A DNA stretch of 9,302 nucleotides from a candidate division Zixibacteria bacterium DG_27 (GTDB lineage: Bacteria; Zixibacteria; MSB-5A5; DG-27). Location of the stretch: assembly GCA_001302725.1 (NCBI GenBank), contig LIZU01000029.1:1-9302 (forward strand), read 5' to 3'. Each line of letters begins with the position of its first letter. Position 1 is the stretch's first letter. The position numbers and the translations under genes are program-made. Shown here one piece after another: positions 1 through 6,305 of this stretch. Under the pieces are notes generated by a model, which worked only from the letters and a program-made list of their open reading frames with translations, made no database searches and was not told the origin of the DNA.

Positions 1-966
1 AAAAATGATGATTGCGGCTGCCGCCAAGAGCAGCGCCGCAGAAACTGTTATGACCAACGTGCGTTGACCGCCTCCTCTTTTTCTGGCTTCAGCACCTGCC
101 GCTCCACCTTCCACTATTCGCCGAAGATCACGGATGACATCCGAGGTGCTCTGATATCGCAGCGATGGATCCTTCTCAAGACATTTAAATACTATCTTCT
201 GCAAAAAATCCGGCACCGCTGACCTATGCTCACACAAGGGCCCAGGCGTTTCGTTGACGATAGAGTAGAGTATGGAGGCCTCATACTCGCCTTTGAATGG
301 CACCTGCCCGGCTACCATTTCGTATAAGACAACCCCGAGAGAGAAGATATCGGAACGATTATCCACGACCTCACCCTGCACCTGCTCCGGCGACATATAA
401 GTGAGAGTGCCCAGGGCTAAGCCAGTCGTGGTTAGCTTTTCATCTCTCTTGACTCTGGCCAGCCCAAAATCAGCCATCTTTGGCCGTCCGTCAGGGTCGA
501 TAAGGATATTAGATGGTTTGATGTCCCGATGAATAACTCCCGCCTGGTGAGCGGCTGCTAGACCTTCCGCTATCTGGATGCCCAGATCGAGAACTTTCTC
601 TATCGTCAGCTTGGCTCCTTGAAGGAGTTCTCGCAACGATTCTCCCTCGACATACTCCATGACTATAAAGACTCGAGCATCGACCTCCTCGATGGCATGA
701 ATCGATACTATGTTGGGGTGGCTTAGCTTCGAGGCTGCCTGCGCTTCCCGGATCAAACGCTCGCGGGCCTGCTTGTTGCTCGACAACCAGTCGGGCAGGA
801 ATTTCAGCGCCACAGACCGTTTGAGTTTGGTATCCTCGGCCAGGTAGACCTCCCCCATTCCCCCAGCGCCAAGCCTTTCAATTATCCTGTAATGAGAGAT
901 GGCCGTTCCTTCAGAAAGGCCAGGAGGCGGACGCCCCTTATCCTCACCATCAGCTGCCTGAGCCAT
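1..966 (-). CDS. PknB-type serine/threonine protein kinase, C-terminus cut by window edge
   Basis: The first 322 residues of a eukaryotic-like (Hanks-type) Ser/Thr kinase; the gene runs off the left edge. Visible motifs, in order: glycine-rich loop LGAGGMGEVY (about 32-41), ATP-anchoring Lys in VALKF (about K55), catalytic loop HRDIKPSN (146-153), DFG (166-168) and the activation-segment end YMSPEQ (190-195). All core catalytic residues are present, so it should be active. After the kinase domain a basic linker (EARKRGGGQR) leads into a hydrophobic stretch at about 303-322, the start of a membrane span. The kinase is therefore cytoplasmic and anchored, with an unseen and probably extracytoplasmic C-terminal part that would be the sensor. 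The ATG at 966 is preceded by AAAGGGTGA, a fair ribosome-binding site. It lies 99 bp downstream of the DUF456 gene on the same strand, with no terminator visible between them. The substrate cannot be inferred. Confidence 0.95.
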   Translation of the reverse strand, partial: MAQAADGEDKGRPPPGLSEGTAISHYRIIERLGAGGMGEVYLAEDTKLKRSVALKFLPDWLSSNKQARERLIREAQAASKLSHPNIVSIHAIEEVDARVFIVMEYVEGESLRELLQGAKLTIEKVLDLGIQIAEGLAAAHQAGVIHRDIKPSNILIDPDGRPKMADFGLARVKRDEKLTTTGLALGTLTYMSPEQVQGEVVDNRSDIFSLGVVLYEMVAGQVPFKGEYEASILYSIVNETPGPLCEHRSAVPDFLQKIVFKCLEKDPSLRYQSTSDVIRDLRRIVEGGAAGAEARKRGGGQRTLVITVSAALLLAAAAIIIF

Positions 967-1065
967 GACAGCTTCACCCTTTCAAGAATCCGATGAGTAA
1001 GATCCAAGTCTATCTCAAATAAGATAACTGCTCCTCCCAGAACTTGCAACTTCATAATCTGCTTC

Positions 1066-1563
1066 TTAGGATAGCACTTCCCAGATGAATACTCCGATCA
1101 TTGTGACGGCGATTAAAAACCTCCCCACCCCGCTGACGAAGAAGCCGATGAAGCTCCCCAAACTGGCTCGCAAGGCCCTATCCGTTTCCCTATTGACGAC
1201 TAGCTCCATTAGAAAGGCGCCCACGAATGCTCCCGCGATAAAGCCGATTACACCGACACCCGCCAGAAGGAGTCCTCCGGCCATACCTATAAACGCACCG
1301 ATGATGCCCCAGTACGAACCGCCCATTTTCCTGATCCCGAAGGCTGTTGCCAGCCAGTCAAGCAGGTATGTTACGGCGGTCAACACACCTAAAAGGATCA
1401 GGGTCCTGGCACCAAAGGCTTCAAAACCGGTCAACAACGCGTAGAGTAATGCCGCTCCGAAAATGAGAAGGGCGCCTGGCAGTACAGGCAGAAAAACCCC
1501 GGCCAGACCGATCAGCATGATTACCAGTGCGATGATGAAGACTGCGATCTCAGTCAATGACAT
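1066..1563 (-). CDS. DUF456 family integral membrane protein
   Basis: A 165-residue, very hydrophobic protein with Gly-rich membrane helices, matching the DUF456 family in length and pattern. It has N-terminal helix pairs (IAVFIIALVIMLIGLAGVF, then a LPVLPGALLIFGAALLYAL-like stretch), a loop containing GIRKMGGSYWGIIGAF, and Gly/Ala-rich helices ending in FIWEVLS. The biochemical role of the family is unknown. I place the start at the ATG at 1563 because GGGAGG sits 8 bp upstream. The in-frame extension to 1602 adds a charged segment (IAACSRDREGSR) without its own ribosome-binding site. It is co-directional with the kinase gene downstream, so the two may share a transcript. Confidence 0.85.
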   Translation of the reverse strand: MSLTEIAVFIIALVIMLIGLAGVFLPVLPGALLIFGAALLYALLTGFEAFGARTLILLGVLTAVTYLLDWLATAFGIRKMGGSYWGIIGAFIGMAGGLLLAGVGVIGFIAGAFVGAFLMELVVNRETDRALRASLGSFIGFFVSGVGRFLIAVTMIGVFIWEVLS

Positions 1564-1616
1564 GCGAGATCCCTCCCGGTCGCGGCTGCAAGCGGCTATC
1601 AAAGGGTGAGGTGAAA

Positions 1617-1829
1617 TTACACTAATTCTTCCTCAGCCACAAGTATAGATTTGCCGCCGAGGCATATCTCTGTCTTGTCGTTGATAGTAACAGCTCGCAC
1701 GAAGGGCAAAGAGGGTCTGCGGAGCTCGTATCCGGGTTCGACCCGTATATCGATCTTACCTGCTTGCGAGTATTGATGTCTTACCGCCTCTCCGCAATGG
1801 CTCTCATCGGCGGAGTTGCTGAAGGGCTT
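1617..1829 (-). pseudogene. Possible coding remnant upstream of the DUF456 gene
   Basis: An open frame of 70 codons, bounded upstream by a stop at 1830-1832, with protein-like composition toward its end (KIDIRVEPGYELRRP, then VTINDKTEICLGGKS and a VAEEELV C-terminus). It has no ATG. The only in-frame alternatives are a TTG and a GTG that would leave about 30 residues, and neither has a clear ribosome-binding site. I do not recognise the family. It may be the 3' end of a decayed gene cut off by the tRNA locus, a short gene with an unusual start, or chance. It ends 53 bp before the DUF456 start on the same strand. Confidence 0.25.
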
Positions 1830-1931
1830 CTAAGATCTATTGGCGACTCTATCTAATACAACATTTCTTCTGAGAAGCTCGACAGGTGTCATCTTCTGTG
1901 CGGGATTCAGATGGAGAATGGAAAGAGAAAG

Positions 1932-2003
1932 AGGCGGCTTCCGGACTCGAACCGGAGAATAGAGGTTTTGCAGACCTCCGCCTTACCACTTGGCTAAGCC
2001 GCC
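1932..2003 (-). tRNA. tRNA-Cys (GCA)
   Basis: A full cloverleaf on the minus strand: acceptor GGCGGCT/AGCCGCC with discriminator U, D-arm with AGCCAAGTGGTAAGGC, anticodon stem GAGGT/ACCTC around loop CTGCAAA (anticodon GCA), 5-nt variable loop, and T-arm TCCGG-TTCGAGT-CCGGA. U73 is the expected tRNA-Cys identity base. CCA is not encoded, so a CCA-adding enzyme is needed. It is the second gene of a two-tRNA transcript, 82 bp after tRNA-Gly. Confidence 0.97.
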
Positions 2004-2085
2004 TTCAGATCAGAAAATCGGGAGCTGAGAGCAATCCTGTAGCTTCCTCCTTAACGCTTTTTCGGGCCCACCCGACCTCCGAATG

Positions 2086-2158
2086 AGCGGGAGACGGGGG
2101 TTGAACCCGCGACCCCAACCTTGGCAAGGTTGTGCTCTACCAGCTGAGCTACTCCCGC
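2086..2158 (-). tRNA. tRNA-Gly (GCC)
   Basis: A full cloverleaf on the minus strand: acceptor GCGGGAG/CTCCCGC with discriminator U, D-arm AGCTCAGCTGGTAGAGC, anticodon stem and loop with TTGCCAA (anticodon GCC), and T-arm ending in GTTCAACC. CCA is not encoded. It is the promoter-proximal gene of a Gly-Cys tandem, the same order as the first two genes of the E. coli glyW-cysT-leuZ operon. No tRNA-Leu follows here. Confidence 0.98.
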
Positions 2159-2169
2159 ACTTCGTCGGA

Positions 2170-2197
2170 AATATATTCAATTATCGTCCTCTGTCAA
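2170..2197 (-). promoter_or_regulatory. Sigma-70 promoter of the tRNA-Gly/tRNA-Cys transcript
   Basis: On the minus strand a perfect -35 TTGACA (2197-2192), a 16-bp spacer and a -10 TATATT (2175-2170, 5 of 6 consensus). Predicted initiation near 2163 leaves only about 5 nt before the mature tRNA-Gly 5' end at 2158, as is usual for tRNA operons. Confidence 0.75.
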
Positions 2198-2468
2198 GTC
2201 AATTTCACTCCAGCGACTAGGTCGGCTATGTCAAGCCAGTTGGCTTCAGTTGATACCCGGCACGATAGACCTATCCGCAAGCCTGTCAGTCACTTGGGAG
2301 TTCGTTTGGTGACCGCCCTTACAGAGATGGTGACATCCATCGATGTCAGGATCACCTGACCACAGCGTAAGAACTCCTCGCGAAAAACCTCCTCTTACAG
2401 TTGCGTGGAGGAGTCATATTCGTTAACTTTCTCACACCAACCTGACCCCGTCTGTGGGAGGTATTATT
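2198..2468. other. Divergent intergenic region and leader of the aminomutase gene
   Basis: No gene found. It holds a perfect 7-bp hairpin TGACATC-CATC-GATGTCA (2331-2348) without a T-run, so not an obvious terminator. It also holds C/T-rich segments that can pair with purine-rich ones: ACTCCTC (2373-2379) or CTCCTC (2389-2394) with GAGGAG(T) (2408-2414), while ACCTCC (2387-2392) is also complementary to the ribosome-binding site (GGAGGT, 2457-2462). I see no convincing sigma-70 promoter and no sequence resembling a lysine riboswitch. Confidence 0.35.
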
Positions 2469-4265
2469 ATGGCAAAGGTGGAGAGGCCATCCAGCTATAA
2501 TCTGGAGGTATTGAAAGAGGCGGCCAGCGAGGCCTTTACGCGCCTTGCAAGTGTCGTCGACCTGGAAGTCGCCAGGGAGCGTTTACACAGACGGATCACC
2601 ATTAACGAGTTAGATACTTACGCGGGCGAGACTACACTCTTTGAGGGCAAGATCGTTCGGGTAAGAGACTGCAGCAGGAGCTTGAAAAGCATCATCAAGC
2701 AGAGATCGGACAAGCTGGCCGGTTTCAGCGTGATGCAGGCACTACACGATATCGCCAGAGACGTGCCCCGCCCTGATCTGCAAGAGGGCTTCTACGCGGA
2801 GATGTATCACCTGTTCCTGGGTATCAAGGGGGAGGGGCCGGGGACCGCTCCCGGGGATTTCTACATCAGTGGAGAACTCGAAGGCCGGGAGGCTGCCGTG
2901 GCCCGATCGGGCGAGCTTGACAGACTCTGGGAGGACATTGAAAAGCAGATGTCGAGATTCAGGCACGGTCTGGAGGAGGACATAGTTGGATACAGACAGA
3001 AACGGCGGGAAAAAGTGCTTTCTCAACTGGGTGGCGATGCCTCCGATTGGGATGAGTGGACGTGGCATCTGAGAAACGTTATCAAGAAGCCGACCCGGCT
3101 ATTCGATTTAATCTCCTTGTCCAAGTCTGAAAAAGAGGGCTTGAGGTTGGCGGAGGAAGCTCGACTGCCATTCGGGATAACACCCTATTATCTGTCATTG
3201 ATGGACACAAAGCGTAAGGATCGTGACCGGGCGGTGCGCGCCCAGGTGATACCATCTGCGGTTTATGTGGAGTGTATGGCGACGAACAGGGGGAAGCCAT
3301 ACTGTTCGTTCGACTTCATGCTTGAGAGGGATACCAGCCCTATCGACCTGGTGACCCGCCGTTATCCAGCTATTGTCATCCTGAAACCATACAATGCCTG
3401 CCCCCAGATATGCGTCTATTGCCAGCGCAACTGGGAGATCGATGAGGCTTTAGCACCGGGAGCTTTGGCCTCGGATGAAAAAATCACGGAGGCGATCAAC
3501 TGGATAAAGGACCATCCCTCCATTCATGAGGTTTTAGTTACCGGTGGGGATCCCATGGCGCTGGGAGACGAGAAGCTCTTCTGGATTTTGGAGGAAGTGG
3601 CTAAGATACAAACCCTCGACAGGATCCGTATCGGTACCCGCACCCCGGTAACGCTGCCGATGCGGATTACCGACCGGGTGGCCGAGTTTTTGGGTGAACT
3701 CCGCAAGCCGATGCAGCTGGAGGTCTCGGTGATCACCCACGTTGAGCATCCTTACGAGGTCACACCAGAAATGTTCAGGGCGGTTGAACGTCTGCGCCGC
3801 CACCACGTCAATGTCTACAACCAGAATGTTTACACCTTTTACCTGTCAAGGCGATTTGAGGCCGCGGCCTTGCGGCGCCTCTTGAAGCGCATCGGCATCG
3901 AACCATATTACACCTTCAACACCAAGGGCAAGGACGAGACCGTCGATTACCGGGTGCCGATTGCGCGACTTGTACAGGAGCAGAAGGAGGAGGCCCGGCT
4001 CTTGCCCGGCCTGTGCCGTACCGACGAGGCGGTTTACAACCTTCCGGCCCTCGGGAAAAACTACCTGAGAGCATACCAACACCGCGACGTGATTTCGGTT
4101 CTGCCGGACGGCTCCAGAGTGTATGAGTTCCACCCCTGGGAGAAAAACATCAAGCACCAGAAGTCTTATGTCGGCATTGATGTCCCCATCTTGGATTACC
4201 TGCAGAAGCTGGAGAAGCTCGGCGAGGACATGAGCGAGTATGAGACGATCTGGTATTACTTCTGA
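2469..4265 (+). CDS. KamA-family radical SAM/PLP aminomutase, glutamate-2,3-aminomutase-like pocket
   Basis: A 598-residue enzyme of the lysine 2,3-aminomutase (KamA) family, which uses SAM, a 4Fe-4S cluster and PLP to move an amino group from the alpha to the beta carbon. The radical-SAM motif CPQICVYC supplies cluster ligands C311, C315 and C318. R320, two residues later, matches the LAM Arg that binds the substrate carboxylate. TGGDPMAL is the glycine-rich SAM-binding strand, and K530 in NLPALGK aligns with the PLP-binding Lys of the LAM motif DAPGGGGK. The two LAM aspartates that hold the lysine epsilon-amino group align with K486 (PYYTFNTKG) and N524 (VYNLPALGK), so L-lysine is an unlikely substrate. 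A roughly 200-residue helical, charged N-terminal extension makes it longer than classical LAM (about 416). The start is the ATG at 2469, with GGGAGG 7 bp upstream; an in-frame GTG at 2454 overlaps that site. No ablB-type acetyltransferase is nearby. Confidence 0.9.
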   Translation: MAKVERPSSYNLEVLKEAASEAFTRLASVVDLEVARERLHRRITINELDTYAGETTLFEGKIVRVRDCSRSLKSIIKQRSDKLAGFSVMQALHDIARDVPRPDLQEGFYAEMYHLFLGIKGEGPGTAPGDFYISGELEGREAAVARSGELDRLWEDIEKQMSRFRHGLEEDIVGYRQKRREKVLSQLGGDASDWDEWTWHLRNVIKKPTRLFDLISLSKSEKEGLRLAEEARLPFGITPYYLSLMDTKRKDRDRAVRAQVIPSAVYVECMATNRGKPYCSFDFMLERDTSPIDLVTRRYPAIVILKPYNACPQICVYCQRNWEIDEALAPGALASDEKITEAINWIKDHPSIHEVLVTGGDPMALGDEKLFWILEEVAKIQTLDRIRIGTRTPVTLPMRITDRVAEFLGELRKPMQLEVSVITHVEHPYEVTPEMFRAVERLRRHHVNVYNQNVYTFYLSRRFEAAALRRLLKRIGIEPYYTFNTKGKDETVDYRVPIARLVQEQKEEARLLPGLCRTDEAVYNLPALGKNYLRAYQHRDVISVLPDGSRVYEFHPWEKNIKHQKSYVGIDVPILDYLQKLEKLGEDMSEYETIWYYF

Positions 4266-4412
4266 ATTATCCTCCTCGTTATCGGTTTAGACGGGAATAT
4301 TCTCTATGGCGCTGTCGGGAGCTACGCACACGGGTCATAAGACCTCGCGATAGCCTGCCGCCAGGACGACAGAGTTGCCTAAAGTGGAAACACCTGACGG
4401 CACTATAAGAAT

Positions 4413-4434
4413 CCCAGTGGCAGAGGCCACTGGG
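4413..4434. repeat. Perfect 9-bp hairpin in the convergent gap
   Basis: CCCAGTGGC-AGAG-GCCACTGGG, a perfect inverted repeat with a 4-nt loop. It lies between the convergent aminomutase and pdxA. Read on the minus strand it is followed by ATTCTTATA, a weak T-rich tail, so it could end pdxA transcription. Read on the plus strand no T-run follows (CTACCCCGG). It may also be one copy of a dispersed palindromic repeat, given the tandem arrays beside it. The rest of 4266-4412 shows no gene. Confidence 0.5.
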
Positions 4435-4452
4435 CTACCCCGGTTGGTTCAT

Positions 4453-4485
4453 CACAGTTCACGGTTCACAGTTCACGGTTCACAG
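4453..4485. repeat. Heptad tandem array, CAC(A/G)GTT unit
   Basis: CACAGTT and CACGGTT alternate for four full units plus a partial fifth, giving a perfect 14-bp repeat (4453-4466 = 4467-4480) built from two 7-bp variants. It is non-coding and lies 60 bp from a second array that also has a 7-bp period. Confidence 0.85.
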
Positions 4486-4534
4486 AAATGGCGGTGATGA
4501 ATTTACCGCCCTGCAATTCAAAAGGGTTAACGTT

Positions 4535-5596
4535 TCATAGATCAGTTCCCCGTTTCCTGTTTCCTGTTTCCTGTTTCCTGTTCCCTGTCCCCTGTTCCCC
4601 GATTCCTTTCTTCCGGCACATATCTATCGCGAGGTTGATTGCCTCCGTCATTCCGGTCGCATCTGCCATCCCTTTGCCGGCGATCTCAAAGGCGCAGCCG
4701 AAGTCGGGAGAGGTGCGTACGAAGGGCAATCCCAGGGTGACGTTCACCGATCTTCCCACCCCACCCATCTTCAGGGGAATCAATCCCTGGTCGTGATACA
4801 TCGCCAGAAAAGCGTCAAACCTTTTCAGATTAGTCTCGGAGAAAATCGTATCCGCAGGAAAGGGACCTTCGACAGAGTGTCCCTCTCGCCTCAGCCTGGT
4901 GATGACTGGTATTATGATTTTCTTCTCTTCCTCGCCGAGTAATCCCTGCTCCCCGGCGTGCGGATTCAGAGCACAAACTCCAATCCGAGGCCGCTTGATT
5001 CCGAAATACAGTTTTAGAGCTTTAATGGTGAGCCTCAATTTCTCACTTATCATCTTGGAAGTGATGTTACCGGCGACCTCTTTTAAAGGAAGATGGGTGG
5101 TTACCAGCGTGATTTTCAACCTCGGAGAGACGAACATCATCGCGAATCTTCCAGATCCCGTTAGCGCTGCCAAGAACTCAGTGTGACCTCTGAAGGGACG
5201 GCCGGATTCATTTATCGCTTTCTTGGAGACTGGAGCAGTCACCAGACCGCGGACAACTCCGGCTTGAGCCAGTTGCGCCCCGGCGATAATAGCTTCCAGG
5301 GCGCTCTTGCCGGTCAGCTTCGTAGCTTCACCGAAGTTGAGATCTGCGGCTTTGATCGCCCCAGCATCTATTACCGGGAGGTAATCCCCGGGGAAAAGGC
5401 TTCGTCCGGAGGCGTATTCTTCTAAGCTCACCTCCATCCCCAGAGTCTCCGCGGTAGTGCGCAAGACCTCCAGGGGCCCTATGATTATCGGCTGACATCT
5501 CCTCAGGAGCTTTTTCGCGACCAGAGATTTGAGCACCACTTCCGGTCCAATCCCCGAGACCTCTCCGGCGGTGATGCCAATAGGGATTTTCTTCAT
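4535..5596 (-). CDS. pdxA: 4-hydroxythreonine-4-phosphate dehydrogenase, with repeat-encoded tail
   Basis: PdxA oxidises 4-phosphooxy-L-threonine in the DXP-dependent pyridoxal phosphate pathway; the product condenses with DXP through PdxJ. Family signatures are intact: ITAGEVSGIGPEV near the N-terminus, TAPVSK (120-125), GHTEFLA (137-143, H138), TTHLPL (H168), LNPHAGE (H213), MYHDQG (H268) and PLKMGG. H168, H213 and H268 correspond to the metal ligands of E. coli PdxA, offset by two. The family usually ends near residue 330. Here the frame continues through a heptad DNA array, adding a low-complexity Gly/Asn/Arg/Lys/Gln tail at about 331-353, so the original stop appears to have been overrun. 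No ribosome-binding site precedes the ATG at 5596; a TATAAG sequence lies about 10 bp upstream, but no matching -35 was found. It could supply PLP for the adjacent PLP-dependent aminomutase, though PLP serves the whole cell. Confidence 0.95.
   Translation of the reverse strand: MKKIPIGITAGEVSGIGPEVVLKSLVAKKLLRRCQPIIIGPLEVLRTTAETLGMEVSLEEYASGRSLFPGDYLPVIDAGAIKAADLNFGEATKLTGKSALEAIIAGAQLAQAGVVRGLVTAPVSKKAINESGRPFRGHTEFLAALTGSGRFAMMFVSPRLKITLVTTHLPLKEVAGNITSKMISEKLRLTIKALKLYFGIKRPRIGVCALNPHAGEQGLLGEEEKKIIIPVITRLRREGHSVEGPFPADTIFSETNLKRFDAFLAMYHDQGLIPLKMGGVGRSVNVTLGLPFVRTSPDFGCAFEIAGKGMADATGMTEAINLAIDMCRKKGIGEQGTGNRKQETGNRKRGTDL
4545..4607. repeat. Heptad tandem array overlapping the pdxA 3' end
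   Basis: Nine consecutive 7-bp units: GTTCCCC, GTTTCCT four times, GTTCCCT, GTCCCCT, GTTCCCC, GATTCCT. On the minus strand they read as AGGAAAC/AGGGAAC-type units inside the pdxA frame. Since three heptads make seven codons, the protein shows a 7-residue period (GTGNRKQ, ETGNRKR). Confidence 0.9.
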
Positions 5597-5696
5597 ATCA
5601 GTAAACTTATAACTTTAGACGTCCACAGCAATATAAATCTTTCGACTAAAGGCAGCAGTCAGCAGCAGCTCTCCTTACATGACTAAGCTGTCAACT

Positions 5697-5724
5697 TCCG
5701 GGGTGATTCGCTGTATGCCCCGGA
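5697..5724. repeat. 7-bp inverted repeat between the VanZ-like gene and pdxA
   Basis: TCCGGGG (5697-5703) and CCCCGGA (5718-5724) around a 14-nt loop. It lies downstream of the VanZ-like stop and upstream of pdxA, both minus strand. The minus-strand 3' flank is AGTTGACAGC with no T-run, so it is not a typical terminator. The role is unclear. Confidence 0.35.
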
Positions 5725-5765
5725 TGACCTGTTCTGTCTTTTCTTAATCGATGGGAGGGAGAAAC

Positions 5766-5783
5766 TGCGACACCAGAGGCGCA
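5766..5783. promoter_or_regulatory. Third dyad resembling the proposed enhancer sites
   Basis: TGCGACA-CCAG-AGGCGCA has one perfect half-site and a 5-of-7 match in the other, at the same 4-bp spacing as the dyads at 6992-7009 and 7059-7076. It lies 170 bp upstream of pdxA and just past the VanZ-like stop. I found no GG-N10-GC sigma-54 promoter between it and pdxA, so it may be chance. Confidence 0.25.
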
Positions 5784-5792
5784 CTATTGTCA

Positions 5793-6200
5793 TTATCGCT
5801 TTTCTAAACCACCTGGATTCTTCTTTAGTCTCCTAAAGCCCCACCAGATGAGACAGACCGTTAGAATCCCCACAGCATCAGCGAGGAAGTCCCAGAACTC
5901 CATCTCCCGATTGGGAACGAAGTATTGATGAAGCTCGTCGCTCAATGCATAGAGGCTGCCCAAAACAGCTGTGCTTTCAAGCGATCTGGAAGAAAGCAGC
6001 GTTGAGTCGGAATTAGCAAAGGCTCTGAGGAGGACAAACCCGAAACCGAAGAATTCCAGGAAGTGGTAGAACTTATCCGAGAACCGAAAGCCCACCACCG
6101 GAGGCGCGAGCCCTGGAATCGATGAAAGAACGAAAATGCCCACAGCATAAACGATTGCCGGCAGATAGTAATACACAAACCGATGCTTAGACGTTTTCAC
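5793..6200 (-). CDS. VanZ-like family membrane protein
   Basis: A small VanZ-like membrane protein with about four helices. Family motifs are present: DKFYHFLEFFGFG (conserved His and Glu near the second helix), YALSDELHQYFVPNR in the loop after the third helix, and DFLADAVGI opening the last helix; the C-terminus is basic (FRRLKKNPGG). VanZ itself gives low-level teicoplanin resistance by an unclear mechanism, and most homologues are uncharacterised. The open frame extends to a TTG at 6239 (148 residues), but that TTG lies in a TTGACA promoter box right after the preceding terminator. I therefore place the start at the GTG at 6200 (135 residues), just after the predicted transcription start. 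No Shine-Dalgarno supports either choice, and a TTG at 6212 is a third option. The conserved part begins after residue 20 of the long form, so function is unaffected. Confidence 0.8.
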   Translation of the reverse strand: MKTSKHRFVYYYLPAIVYAVGIFVLSSIPGLAPPVVGFRFSDKFYHFLEFFGFGFVLLRAFANSDSTLLSSRSLESTAVLGSLYALSDELHQYFVPNREMEFWDFLADAVGILTVCLIWWGFRRLKKNPGGLEKR

Positions 6201-6210
6201 CTCTCGGCTC

Positions 6211-6239
6211 AATATCTTTTCTGAAGGAGAAGCTGTCAA
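6211..6239 (-). promoter_or_regulatory. Likely sigma-70 promoter of the VanZ-like gene
   Basis: On the minus strand TTGACA (6239-6234), a 17-bp spacer and GATATT (6216-6211, 4 of 6). It starts right after the terminator of the upstream operon, where a new promoter is expected. Initiation near 6204 would give an almost leaderless message from the GTG at 6200. Confidence 0.5.
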
Positions 6240-6274
6240 GCAAAGGAAAAGCTGGCACCATAGGGTGCCAGCTT
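6240..6274 (-). terminator. Rho-independent terminator of the GxxExxY/H1-like operon
   Basis: A perfect 11-bp inverted repeat AAGCTGGCACC/GGTGCCAGCTT with a 4-nt loop (6249-6274). On the minus strand the T-rich tail TTTTCCTTTG follows. It lies 31 bp past the stop of the Lys-rich peptide gene. No T-run follows on the plus strand, so it acts in the minus direction. Confidence 0.85.
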
Positions 6275-6305
6275 CCCACCGCCAAGATTAGATAAAATCC
6301 CTTTT

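Noticed and set aside
860..1035. Minus-strand 59-codon frame starting MKLQVLGGAVILFEIDLDL, overlapping the kinase start
   Set aside because: It overlaps the kinase N-terminus in another frame, and its second half turns into a typical out-of-frame sequence; the kinase start has its own ribosome-binding site.
1085..1444. Plus-strand open frame of 119 codons
   Set aside because: Antisense to the DUF456 gene, Pro/Lys/Ala-rich shadow composition and no ribosome-binding site; the minus-strand gene has a clear family match.
2331..2348. Hairpin TGACATC-CATC-GATGTCA as a terminator or lysine riboswitch element
   Set aside because: No T-run on either strand, and nothing around it resembles the conserved lysine riboswitch core.
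2132..2359. Plus-strand open frame of 75 codons
   Set aside because: Begins inside the antisense of tRNA-Gly and runs through the tRNA promoter; no protein-like features.
4453..4607. Tandem arrays as a CRISPR
   Set aside because: Units are 7 bp and contiguous without unique spacers, and no cas gene is present.
6251..6272. TGGCACC/GGTGCCA palindrome as a sigma-54 promoter or NtrC-like operator
   Set aside because: No GC follows at the required 10-bp distance on either strand. Its position after the last gene and its T-rich minus-strand tail fit a terminator.
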